Shown here: piece after piece, positions 25,565 to 32,925 of the stretch
How positions within the stretch are numbered: the first letter of the stretch is position 1
Layout of the letters: the number at the start of each line of letters is the position of its first letter
DNA from: Streptomyces sp. CB02414
Lineage (GTDB): Bacteria > Actinomycetota > Actinomycetes > Streptomycetales > Streptomycetaceae
DNA: 64,000 bases
Direction: 5' to 3'
NCBI RefSeq assembly: GCF_001905385.1
Contig: NZ_LIPF01000008.1
Span: 372,001 to 436,000 of the forward strand
Notes under the pieces: model-generated
The model's input: only the letters and a program-made list of their open reading frames with translations
What the model was told of the DNA's origin: nothing
The model's database searches: none
Translations under genes and position numbers: made by a program

Positions 25565-26590
25565 GTGTTCGCGAACGTGCTTACCGCCCCGACCCGACGA
25601 ACAACCCTCCGAACCCGAGTCCTACTCGTCCTGTCCGTACTGCTCACCACCCTGACCCCCACCGCCCCGGCCCTGGCGGCAGCCCGCCCCTCCGAGTCCT
25701 CCCACGGCGCAGAGGTCGTAGCCGTCACCCAGGTCGCGGACCGCCAGGTCGACCTCTCGGTCCGCTCGACGGCCCTCGGCGGCCGCACCGTCAAGGTCCG
25801 CCTCCTGACCCCTGACGGCTGGAACCCGGACGACCGACCACGACAGCACTGGCCGACCCTGTGGCTCCTGCACGGCTGCTGCGGCGACTACACGTCGTGG
25901 ACCACGATGACGGACGTCGCGGAGACCGACGCCCTCCGCGACGTCCTCGTCGTCATGCCGGAAGCCGGCTGGAACGGCTGGTACAGCGACTGGTGGAACC
26001 ACGGCCGGGGCGGCGACCCCGCCTGGGAGACCTTCCACACCAAGGAGCTGCGCCACCTCCTGGAAGGCGACTGGGGCGCCGGCCGCGACCGCGTCGTCGC
26101 CGGCCTCTCGATGGGCGGCCAGGGCGCCCTCCTGTACGCCGCCCGCCACCCGGGCATGTTCAAGGCGACGGCCTCCTACTCCGGCTCGGCCCACCCCCTC
26201 CTCAACGACGAGTCGGTCAACCGCCTCCTGGGCTTCTTCGCCGGCCAGGGCAACGACCCGTTGAGGGTCTGGGGACACCCGGTCGACCAACGCCGGATCT
26301 GGGAGTCCCACGACCCCTTCCACCTCGCGAAGCGGCTCCGCCACATCCCGGTGTACCTCTCCTGCGGAGACGGGACGACGGGGCCGCTGGACGCGCCGGG
26401 TGCCACCAGTGCCCTTGAGGCCGACTTCAATCGGCAGAATCATGCGCTGGCCGCGGAACTGCGCCGCGTGGGGGCGCGGCACCTGACGACCAACTTCTAC
26501 GGGCCGGGGACTCATGGGTGGGCGTATTGGGAGCGGGAGCTGCATGCTTCGTTGCCGATGCTGCTGGGGGCGTTGGGAGACGGCGGATGA
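25565..26590 (+). CDS. Secreted alpha/beta-hydrolase, antigen-85/esterase-D-like
   Basis: 341 aa from a GTG preceded by GGGAG. A Sec signal peptide (basic start, LRTRVLLVLSVLLTT, cleavage after PALA near residue 39) is followed by an esterase-D/mycolyltransferase-like hydrolase. The oxyanion region is WLLHGCCGDYTSW, the nucleophile elbow GLSMGG lies at about residue 182, and the catalytic His is in GPGTHGWAYWE near the C-terminus; an acid residue probably lies in LSCGDGTTG. Streptomyces lack mycolic acids, so it is more likely an acyl-esterase of wall or extracellular material. It may be co-transcribed with the upstream glycosidase. A GC-rich palindrome starts at its stop codon. Confidence 0.85.
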   Translation: MFANVLTAPTRRTTLRTRVLLVLSVLLTTLTPTAPALAAARPSESSHGAEVVAVTQVADRQVDLSVRSTALGGRTVKVRLLTPDGWNPDDRPRQHWPTLWLLHGCCGDYTSWTTMTDVAETDALRDVLVVMPEAGWNGWYSDWWNHGRGGDPAWETFHTKELRHLLEGDWGAGRDRVVAGLSMGGQGALLYAARHPGMFKATASYSGSAHPLLNDESVNRLLGFFAGQGNDPLRVWGHPVDQRRIWESHDPFHLAKRLRHIPVYLSCGDGTTGPLDAPGATSALEADFNRQNHALAAELRRVGARHLTTNFYGPGTHGWAYWERELHASLPMLLGALGDGG

Positions 26591-26648
26591 CGGGGCCCCG
26601 TCAGGAGGTAGGTCAGTAGGTGCCGTGTGGCTGTCGTGTCCGGGTGGT

Positions 26649-26676
26649 CTGACGGAGAGACGGCTGCGTCCGTCAG
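26649..26676 (+). terminator. Candidate terminator hairpin after the esterase gene
   Basis: An 8-bp stem CTGACGGA/TCCGTCAG with a 12-nt loop lies 60 nt past the esterase stop. A second palindrome (TGACGGGGCCCCGTCA, 26588-26603) overlaps the stop itself. Confidence 0.45.
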
Positions 26677-26865
26677 GGCTGCGTCGGCCATTGCAACCCT
26701 TAGTGTGCTGGACGCGTAGCCGTTCCAGGGGGAGCCGTAGGCGCCGACATGGCGGGCGGCGTCGCCGCGCGCCGTCACACCGCCGACGGGCGCGGTCCGT
26801 TCGGCGGCCGGGGCGAACCCGAGCCGGGCTGGCTTCCCCGCCGCCCAGGCGGCCACCAGCGACCT
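26677..26865 (+). other. Spacer before the nuclease-helicase genes, no gene seen
   Basis: About 190 bases with no convincing frame on either strand; open frames here lack ribosome-binding sites and typical third-position bias. It ends at the DNA-damage-type promoter of the next gene. Confidence 0.4.
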
Positions 26866-26888
26866 CTGTCAGTGGCACCAGGTAATGT
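26866..26888 (+). promoter_or_regulatory. PafBC-type (RecA-independent DNA-damage) promoter
   Basis: CTGTCAGTG, eight bases, then TAATGT. This matches the actinobacterial RecA-NDp consensus (TTGTCRGTG-N8-TAnnnT, recognised by PafBC) at every defined position except the first T. It points to the nuclease-helicase gene whose start is about 110 nt downstream. A degenerate counterpart (CTGACCGTT ... TAAGAT, 28879-28902) precedes the second paralogue. Confidence 0.7.
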
Positions 26889-26904
26889 CACACACATCGT
26901 CAAA

Positions 26905-26990
26905 GCGGCCCGACGGGCTTCCGCTCCGCCCCGGTGGAGTCTCGAAGGACATGCCCCCACCCGCACGAGTCATTTCGTGCTGCCTGGGGG
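26905..26990 (+). promoter_or_regulatory. Structured mRNA leader 1 that pairs its own Shine-Dalgarno
   Basis: The leader opens with GCGGCCCGACGGGCTTCC, containing the mini-hairpin GCCC-GAC-GGGC. A variable CTCC/GGAG stem follows, then a hairpin at 26954-26990: CCCCCA pairs with TGGGGG, and GCACGA pairs with TCGTGC. The 3' GGGGG is the ribosome-binding site of the TTG start at 26997, so the site is sequestered. A second copy with different loops lies at 28917-28980 before the paralogue. The pairing is seen directly; the regulatory role is inferred. Confidence 0.6.
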
Positions 26991-26996
26991 AAGTTC

Positions 26997-29042
26997 TTGC
27001 TGTTCCGCGAGTCCGCCAAGTCGATCGCCGCGAGGACGCTCGACAGTTCGCTGTATCTCCACCTCACCGAGCAGTTCGTCCACATGCATGGATATCGACC
27101 CGGAGCCGCAGAGGCGCGATCCTGGGAACGGAGCATCCCCGCGCTGACGGCGGCCCTGATCGACGCGGGTCTCGGCGATGTCGAGGTGTTGATCGAATAC
27201 GCGCTCCCGCTGAACAGCAAGCGGGCCGATGCCGTGCTCGCGGGCGTGCACCCCGACACGGGCGAACCGTCGTACGTGGTGGTGGAACTGAAGCAGTGGA
27301 GTCAGGCACTCCCCGACGAGGACGACCCCACCCTGTGCCGAGTGGATGCCTATTCCCACCCCGTCCTCAACCCCATTGAGCAAGTACGCCGGTACTGCGA
27401 GTACCTGGTGAACTTCAACGGAGCCGTTGCGGAGCACGGCCACAGGGTCAGCGGGGTAGCGTTCCTGCACAACGCCACCGAGTTCGGGGTGACTGGCCTG
27501 CGGGAGATCGAGCGCGACGGCCACGGTCTGCTCTTCACCGGGGAACGCCGAGGTGCCTTCCTCGACCATCTCCGCACGAAACTCAGCGACAGGCACTCGG
27601 GCGCTCGCGCAGCGGACGAACTGTGCGACGGCGTCGCGGTGCCCTCGAAGCAGCTGATGACGGTGGCTGCCGAAGAGGTGCGAGAGCGCACGCAGTTCGT
27701 ACTCCTCGACGAGCAGCAGGTCGCGTACCGCATGGTGCTCAATGCTGTGCAGAAGGCAAAGAACGCCGACCGCAAGGAAGTCGTCGTCGTCACGGGGGGG
27801 CCGGGAACGGGCAAGAGTGTCATCGCGCTCCAGTTGCTCGGCGAGTTGTACCGCCGCGGTGTACCCGCACTGCACGCCACCGGCTCCCAATCCTTCACCA
27901 AGACGATGAGGAAGATTGCCGGTGCCCGCAAACGAGAGGTCCAGGACCTCTTCAAGTACTTCAACAGCTTCATGACGGCAGAGAAGAACAGTCTGGGTGC
28001 TTTGATCTGCGACGAGGCCCACCGTATCCGGGAGACTTCGGCCAACCGATACACCCGAGCCGCGCTCCGTACCGGCAGGGCACAGATCGACGAACTCATC
28101 GATGTCGCCTATGTTCCCGTCTTCTTCCTGGACGAGCATCAGGTTGTGCGTCCTGGTGAGATGGGCACCGTGGCGGACATCAAAAGGGCTGCGGCAAGGC
28201 GGGACATCCCTTGCCACGTAGTCCCTCTGGACAGCCAGTTTCGCTGCGGCGGCAGCGACGCCTACCTGCGCTGGGTAGTCCGACTGCTCGGCCTCGAACC
28301 CGGTGAGCCCGTCGTCTGGGAACCCGACGACCGTATGCAGTTGCTGGTCGCCGACAGTCCGCAGCAGATGGAGACGTTCCTCGAGGCGCGCCGCGCCCAG
28401 GGCTACGGCGCCCGTATGTCCGCTGGCTACTGCTGGCGCTGGTCGCCGGAACCCAAGCCCGGAAGTCCTCTCCCGCCCGACGTCGTCATCGGCGACTGGG
28501 CCCGCCCCTGGAACCTGCGCGGTGACCGCTCCGTCTCTGGTGCCCCACCGGCAGCCCTGTGGGCCACCGACCCGGCAGGGTTCGGCCAGGTCGGCTGTGT
28601 CTACACCGCCCAGGGCTTCGAGTACGACTGGTCCGGCGTCATCATCGGCCCCGACCTGCTGTGGCGAGGCGACCGCTGGATCACTGACCGTACGGCGTCG
28701 AAGGACCCGGTCTTCAAGAAGTCGACTACCGACGACGACGTCGACCGCCTGATCCGCAACACCTACAAGGTGCTCCTGACGCGGGGGATGGTCGGCACGG
28801 TCGTCTTCTCGACGGACCCCGAGACCAGGGAGAAGCTGCGTCAGCTGGCGGGAGGTTCGACTCGGTCACCGTCTCCGTCTGACCGTTTCCGCCCGCTAAG
28901 ATCCCCGATACCGGTTGCGGCCCGACGGGCTTCCTGCATGGACACGCCCCCACCCGCACGAGTCACTCGTGCTCTGGGGGATCGTCCTCGTGTCCATGCT
29001 CCTGCTGCGATTGGCAGCACAGGACTTGCTTGCCCTGAATGA
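26997..29042 (+). CDS. PD-(D/E)XK nuclease-DUF2075 (Schlafen-type) helicase fusion, copy 1
   Basis: 681 aa if TTG at 26997 is used; it sits six bases after GGGGG and aligns with the start of the downstream paralogue. ATG at 26934 is an alternative but lies inside the leader. The N-terminal domain has a PD-(D/E)XK-type site: Asp in KRADAVLAG (~78) and Glu-x-Lys in VVVELKQW (~97-99). The helicase domain has Walker A GGPGTGKS (~270), Walker B LICDEAHR, an arginine motif QFRCGGSDAYLRW, GCVYTAQGFEYDW and KVLLTRGMVGTVV. DUF2075 is the Schlafen-group DNA/RNA helicase family. The tail after LRQLAGG runs through the next gene's leader and stops 53 nt inside it. Likely a damage-inducible nucleic-acid enzyme, perhaps for defence (inference). 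Confidence 0.85.
   Translation: MLFRESAKSIAARTLDSSLYLHLTEQFVHMHGYRPGAAEARSWERSIPALTAALIDAGLGDVEVLIEYALPLNSKRADAVLAGVHPDTGEPSYVVVELKQWSQALPDEDDPTLCRVDAYSHPVLNPIEQVRRYCEYLVNFNGAVAEHGHRVSGVAFLHNATEFGVTGLREIERDGHGLLFTGERRGAFLDHLRTKLSDRHSGARAADELCDGVAVPSKQLMTVAAEEVRERTQFVLLDEQQVAYRMVLNAVQKAKNADRKEVVVVTGGPGTGKSVIALQLLGELYRRGVPALHATGSQSFTKTMRKIAGARKREVQDLFKYFNSFMTAEKNSLGALICDEAHRIRETSANRYTRAALRTGRAQIDELIDVAYVPVFFLDEHQVVRPGEMGTVADIKRAAARRDIPCHVVPLDSQFRCGGSDAYLRWVVRLLGLEPGEPVVWEPDDRMQLLVADSPQQMETFLEARRAQGYGARMSAGYCWRWSPEPKPGSPLPPDVVIGDWARPWNLRGDRSVSGAPPAALWATDPAGFGQVGCVYTAQGFEYDWSGVIIGPDLLWRGDRWITDRTASKDPVFKKSTTDDDVDRLIRNTYKVLLTRGMVGTVVFSTDPETREKLRQLAGGSTRSPSPSDRFRPLRSPIPVAARRASCMDTPPPARVTRALGDRPRVHAPAAIGSTGLACPE
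28917..28980 (+). promoter_or_regulatory. Structured mRNA leader 2 that pairs its own Shine-Dalgarno
   Basis: Same block as leader 1: GCGGCCCGACGGGCTTCC, a shorter middle, then a hairpin at 28947-28980. CCCCCA pairs with TGGGGG, and GCACGAG pairs with CTCGTGC around a TCA loop. GGGGG is the ribosome-binding site of the GTG at 28990. It lies inside the coding tail of copy 1, so ribosomes finishing copy 1 would melt it, giving translational coupling (inference). Confidence 0.6.
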
Positions 29043-31107
29043 ACGGCGTCGCCTGGTGCCCCACCTGGCTGCCCGTTGGGTGCACTTCCAACGGGGTGAA
29101 TCGTCTGACGGCGAGCGCTCAGCATGGGCTGAAAGTCTCGTCTCGCTCACCCATGACCTGGTTGCCGCCGAGCGCGGCAACGTCGAGATGATCGTTGAGT
29201 GTTCTCCGACGGTGGACGCGTCCGAAGGGGCGAACGGGCTGGGCCAGATTGATGTGGTCCTCGTGGGCCGACATCCCGTGAAAGGGAACCTTTCCGTACA
29301 ACTTGTCGAGCTGAAGCAATGGTCGTCGGTGACGAGGGTGGAGTCCGCGACAGCTGACCTCGTGTACGTGCCGGGGATCGAAGATCCCGTTGCACACCCT
29401 GCTCTTCAGCTCGGTGAATACCACGCACTGTTCACCGGTCCCACCGGACCGCTCAACGGGCTTCAGTTCGAATGCGGTGGCTTCGCGTATCTCCACAACG
29501 CCACGGACGACTCGGTCCGGCCACTGCTCGGGGTCGATGCCCCTACGGGACCGTACGCCCGTACGTACACCAAGGACACCCGGGGCAGACTCCTCAAGGA
29601 TTTGCAAGCTCACTTCGCCGCCAGCGACGACTACTCCTCCGCCGAATACATCCTGCACCGGATGAACCTCCGGAACACCCCGCTCCTCGACGCCATGGTC
29701 AGATCGAACGGGGAGGACACCGTCTTCACCCTGAGGGACAGGCAGAAGGACGTGGCCGACGACGTGCTCGAGGCGTCGGAGCTGATTCTGGACAGCCCGG
29801 ACCGTGAGGCACTCGTCCCCCGACCACAGCGCGCCGTCTTCCTGATCACCGGGGGAGCCGGTACTGGGAAGAGCGCGATCGGGCTTCAGCTGCGAGCCGA
29901 CCTCGAAGGCGCCGGGCGAACGGTGAAATACGCGAGCGGATCGCGAGCCTTCAACGCCGCCATCAAGGAGAACGTCGGATTCACCGACGCAGAGTTCCGC
30001 AAGCGCTTCACGCACTTCGGCGCTTTCGTCGAGACGCCGAAGCCGCCGTTGGACGTGCTCATCTGCGACGAGGCACACCGGCTGCGGGACATGTCGAAGA
30101 ACTGGCGCCTTCCTGCCGAGAAGCAGGGCACGGAACCACAGGTGGACGAACTCCTCAAGGCATCCCGCTTGACCGTGTTCTTTCTCGACGGAGCACAGAC
30201 GGTGCGCCCGCATGACGTGGGAACAGCGGAGCTCATCAAAGATGCAGCACAACGCCATGATGCCGTCTTGCGTCAATACCATCTGGTGGAGCAGTACCGG
30301 TGCGGAGGCAGCGACGCCTACCTCCGCTGGGTCCGGGCGTTGCTCGGTGTTTCGCCGCAGAAGGCACACGATTGGGTCCCGGACGGGCTCATGCACGTCG
30401 AGGTCGTTGATACGCCCGACGAGATGGAGCACATCGTCCGTACCGAGTTCGAAGCCGGAGCGACTGCTCGGATGGTGGCCGGCTTCTGCTGGCCCTGGAG
30501 CAAGCCGGACAAGGAGAAGAACCTCGAGAACGACGTACGTATCGAGGGGTGGCACCGTCCGTGGAATGCAGACAGCGCGTCCTTCTGCGCCAACGGCGAG
30601 CCACCGTCGAAGATCTGGTCCGTGCACGACGCGGGAATCGGGCAGATCGGCTGCGTCTACACGGCGCAAGGGCTCGAGTGGGACTGGTGCGGCGTCATCA
30701 TGGGCGACGACATGGTCTGGCGCAGTGACCGCTGGGTCTTCCAGAGGGGGAAGCTGCGAAAGGACCGGGAAACCGGGGTGCAGCGAGTGGCGAAACGGGG
30801 ATCGGTCGATCCGAAGGTGCGTGTGAGCACACTCGACAACGACGACTTCGAGCGCTGTGTTCGGCATGCATACCACGTCCTGTTGACCAGGGCGAGCAGA
30901 GCAACCGTGGTCTACTCCACGGACGAGGAGACCAGGAAGTACCTCAAGAAGCTGGTTGGTGAGACCGACGTCCACGGACTCAGGCCCACTCAGAAGTCCA
31001 TCCCGCCCGAGCTGAGGACTCTCCGTCATGTTGGTGGGTCGCGGGGGCGCAGGGCCCGACGTGCACGGAACAAGGCGAAACTGAAGAACGAGATGATGCT
31101 GTTCTAA
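28990..31107 (+). CDS. PD-(D/E)XK nuclease-DUF2075 (Schlafen-type) helicase fusion, copy 2
   Basis: 705 aa from GTG at 28990 (nine bases after GGGGG; an ATG two codons later is possible). It is a paralogue of the preceding gene with the same layout: nuclease-type Asp in GQIDVVLVG and Glu-x-Lys in QLVELKQW (~107-109), Walker A GGAGTGKS (~290), Walker B LICDEAHR, QYRCGGSDAYLRW, GCVYTAQGLEWDW and HVLLTRASRATVV. The C-terminus is basic (RGRRARRARNKAKLKNEMM), as in nucleic-acid binders. Divergence from copy 1 outside motifs is considerable, so the duplication is old or the two came as a pair. It overlaps copy 1 by 53 nt and ends at a bidirectional hairpin. Codon use appears less GC-extreme than the flanking genes. 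Confidence 0.87.
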   Translation: MSMLLLRLAAQDLLALNERRRLVPHLAARWVHFQRGESSDGERSAWAESLVSLTHDLVAAERGNVEMIVECSPTVDASEGANGLGQIDVVLVGRHPVKGNLSVQLVELKQWSSVTRVESATADLVYVPGIEDPVAHPALQLGEYHALFTGPTGPLNGLQFECGGFAYLHNATDDSVRPLLGVDAPTGPYARTYTKDTRGRLLKDLQAHFAASDDYSSAEYILHRMNLRNTPLLDAMVRSNGEDTVFTLRDRQKDVADDVLEASELILDSPDREALVPRPQRAVFLITGGAGTGKSAIGLQLRADLEGAGRTVKYASGSRAFNAAIKENVGFTDAEFRKRFTHFGAFVETPKPPLDVLICDEAHRLRDMSKNWRLPAEKQGTEPQVDELLKASRLTVFFLDGAQTVRPHDVGTAELIKDAAQRHDAVLRQYHLVEQYRCGGSDAYLRWVRALLGVSPQKAHDWVPDGLMHVEVVDTPDEMEHIVRTEFEAGATARMVAGFCWPWSKPDKEKNLENDVRIEGWHRPWNADSASFCANGEPPSKIWSVHDAGIGQIGCVYTAQGLEWDWCGVIMGDDMVWRSDRWVFQRGKLRKDRETGVQRVAKRGSVDPKVRVSTLDNDDFERCVRHAYHVLLTRASRATVVYSTDEETRKYLKKLVGETDVHGLRPTQKSIPPELRTLRHVGGSRGRRARRARNKAKLKNEMMLF

Positions 31108-31125
31108 GCGTTCTGCTACAAGGTG

Positions 31126-31155
31126 GAGTGGCGGGCCCCCGAGCGCCCGCCACTC
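31126..31155 (+). terminator. Bidirectional terminator between nuclease-helicase copy 2 and a small membrane gene
   Basis: A perfect 11-bp stem GAGTGGCGGGC/GCCCGCCACTC with an 8-nt loop lies 18 nt past the copy 2 stop and 7 nt past the convergent small ORF. Confidence 0.7.
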
Positions 31156-31162
31156 GCCTGCT

Positions 31163-31291
31163 TCAGAAGAGCAGGTGCGCTGCCGACATCATGGCCGCCA
31201 CCAAAAGGTTGGCGACCACACTGATGGCGACGTCCGTCAGGACCTTGCGGATCCGGGCGTAACGCGCAGGCTGGTACTCGACAGGGTCCAT
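31163..31291 (-). CDS. 42-aa small membrane protein
   Basis: The frame starts MDPVEYQPARYARIRKVL and ends in one predicted transmembrane helix (AISVVANLLVAAMMSAAHLL) with Phe last. An excellent AAGGAG lies nine bases before the ATG. The size and layout (short basic N-terminus, single helix) resemble a family of ~40-residue Streptomyces proteins, possibly DUF6408, though I cannot confirm this. It is convergent with the nuclease-helicase pair, which is consistent with a small effector or membrane partner but does not prove it. Confidence 0.65.
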   Translation of the reverse strand: MDPVEYQPARYARIRKVLTDVAISVVANLLVAAMMSAAHLLF

Positions 31292-31306
31292 ACGTGACCA
31301 CTCCTT

Positions 31307-32252
31307 GGCGATGAGCAGGAATGGTGGGGGGACAGCCCACCGGGCATCCGCTCACACACCGCACGAACACGTACGGCGATACACCATGATGCTCACATGC
31401 CATTGATTGGCGCATGAACTCTGCACGCGTACCCCTCGGGGAAGGTGCACAGCACAAGTCACTCTACTGCACAACTGGTTGTGCGGCCGTGGAAGGAGAG
31501 GAGCCCTTGGCCGTGCGGCCCCGTGCCAATCGTCGCTCACCGCCTGGCAAGGATCACGACGATGGCAGTCAGCGCGCGGCCTGCTTCCGACTGACCTTGG
31601 CGGCATCCACCTACCACTTGTGGCGGGCGGGACCCCATCGCGCGCCGAGCTGCTTCTTGGCCTCTTGTCCGCGCAGGGGACATCGAGATGCAGGCGTCCT
31701 TCAGCGGTGCCATCCCCGCGCCGGGTTTTCCCTTACCTGTCCCTGTCGTTCTCGGGTTCCACGCCGCCCTTTCCTTGCGGGCGCGCTCGATCATCCGCCC
31801 CACCCGCTCGCACGCCATTGCCGGGCATGGCCGAGACTTCCATGAACGGTGAAATCGGCGCCGGGGGGGCGAGAGTACCGAGCGCCTACTCCGCGGCCTC
31901 TGGCCGCCGGGGCAGGTGCGGCGGCAGGTCTGCCCAGCCCTGACCGGCATACTCCTGCGCGGTGGCGCGCGCCGCGACCGAGTGGTCACGGCAGCGCTCG
32001 AACTCGCATACCGCGGCAGCCACGAGACCGGCCTCGGCCGGGAGCTTGTACCGGAGAAGTCCCTCGAGATGCACCGGCGGATGGAGGTCTTCCAGCTCTA
32101 CCGACTCTGGCGGCACCGCTGATCATCCGCTTCCCTGCCCGGCGCTCCGATGGACGGGCCGGGACGCGCCGCGTCGTCAGGGCCGACGCGCGGACGCGTC
32201 CCGCACCGAAGCCCCTGAACAGCACCTTCTCCTTATTGCGTACCATGTGCAA
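31307..32252. other. Largely non-coding or decayed region
   Basis: About 950 bases with mixed base composition, several open frames on both strands without ribosome-binding sites or consistent codon bias, and no recognisable domain. The only frame with streptomycete-like third positions is the minus-strand 76-codon one at 31886-32116. A small palindrome (TGCCATTGATTGGC) lies near 31396-31409. It looks like gene remnants at the edge of the accessory island. Confidence 0.45.
31886..32116 (-). CDS. Hypothetical 76-aa protein or gene remnant
   Basis: A GTG-started frame encodes an acidic peptide beginning MPPESVELEDLHPPVHLEG, with a helix AEAGLVAAAVCEFERCRDHS. Third-position GC is about 80%, better than any other frame nearby. 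No ribosome-binding site precedes the GTG and a stop lies two codons upstream, so it may be the 3' end of a decayed gene. Family not recognised. Confidence 0.3.
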   Translation of the reverse strand: MPPESVELEDLHPPVHLEGLLRYKLPAEAGLVAAAVCEFERCRDHSVAARATAQEYAGQGWADLPPHLPRRPEAAE

Positions 32253-32795
32253 GTGCTCGCTAATGACGACTACTGTGTCCGCCCCGCCACCCCCGACAAT
32301 TTGGACGCCGCCCGGGCCGTGATGCTCGACATCGTCTACCGGGACTTCGGGACCGGATACGTGCCCCGCTGGCACCGGGACATCATCGACCTGGCTGGCT
32401 CCTACCTGAAGCCGGCCAGGCACACCCTCCTCGTCGCCGTGGACGAGAGGGACGGCGAGGTCGTCGCCACCGGGGCGCTCGACAGTCGCGGCCCCGCGCA
32501 CCCCCCGAACCCCGTGCACGTCGCCGAGCGCTACCCCTCCGGCGTCACCGCGCAGCTGCGCCGCGTGTACGTCCGGCCCGAGCACCGTCGGCGCGGGCTC
32601 GCGCGGCGGCTTGTGGACGAGCTGCTCGCCTTCGCCGCCGCCGATGGCGGGTACCGGGCCGTGTATCTGCACACCGACCCCGCCGTCACCGGCGCCGAGC
32701 CGTTCTGGCGTTCGCTCGCCAAGGTCGTGCACGACGAGAGGGAGGACGCGGGAGGCGGGCAGGGCATCGTGCACTTCGACGTTCCCATGGGCTGA
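32253..32795 (+). CDS. GNAT-family N-acetyltransferase
   Basis: 180 aa from GTG at 32253 (another in-frame GTG lies six bases upstream; neither has a clear ribosome-binding site, so a leaderless transcript is possible). The GNAT core is complete: an N-terminal VRPATPDNLDAARAVM, the central strand TLLVAVDERDGEVVATGAL, motif A AQLRRVYVRPEHRRRGLARRL with the acetyl-CoA loop RRRGLA, then YRAVYLHTDPAVTGAEPFW. It transfers an acetyl group from acetyl-CoA to an unknown amine. It stands alone upstream of the Zur-box operon. Confidence 0.88.
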   Translation: MLANDDYCVRPATPDNLDAARAVMLDIVYRDFGTGYVPRWHRDIIDLAGSYLKPARHTLLVAVDERDGEVVATGALDSRGPAHPPNPVHVAERYPSGVTAQLRRVYVRPEHRRRGLARRLVDELLAFAAADGGYRAVYLHTDPAVTGAEPFWRSLAKVVHDEREDAGGGQGIVHFDVPMG

Positions 32796-32835
32796 GTCTC
32801 TGAGCTTTCCGAATTTCCGTGGGCCGAGCTCGTTG

Positions 32836-32850
32836 TGAAAATCGTTCTCA
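32836..32850 (+). promoter_or_regulatory. Candidate Zur box upstream of a metal/peptide ABC importer
   Basis: TGAAAATCGTTCTCA is a near-palindrome fitting the actinobacterial Zur pattern TGAnAATnATTnTCA with one or two deviations. TGTAAT follows directly and could be the -10. Position 76 nt before the lipoprotein gene suits repression of a zinc or zincophore uptake operon when zinc is sufficient (inference). Confidence 0.6.
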
Positions 32851-32925
32851 TGTAATCTCCCGTTCGCTGCCTCCTGCCTCCTGCCCGGCCTCCCCGCCCC
32901 ACGCCCCCCGACCGATCCGAGGACC

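Noticed and set aside
26512..26856. 114-codon minus-strand frame after the esterase gene
   Set aside because: No ribosome-binding site and it overlaps the esterase 3' end; composition is plausible but there is no other support.
26908..26918. GCCCGACGGGC as a stand-alone terminator
   Set aside because: A 4-bp stem is too short, and its exact recurrence before the second paralogue indicates part of the leader element.
31414..31845. 143-codon plus-strand frame
   Set aside because: Cys/Arg/Pro-rich, no ribosome-binding site, no third-position bias and no family; more likely decayed sequence.
31537..31989. 150-codon minus-strand frame
   Set aside because: Arg-rich translation without recognisable domain or ribosome-binding site.
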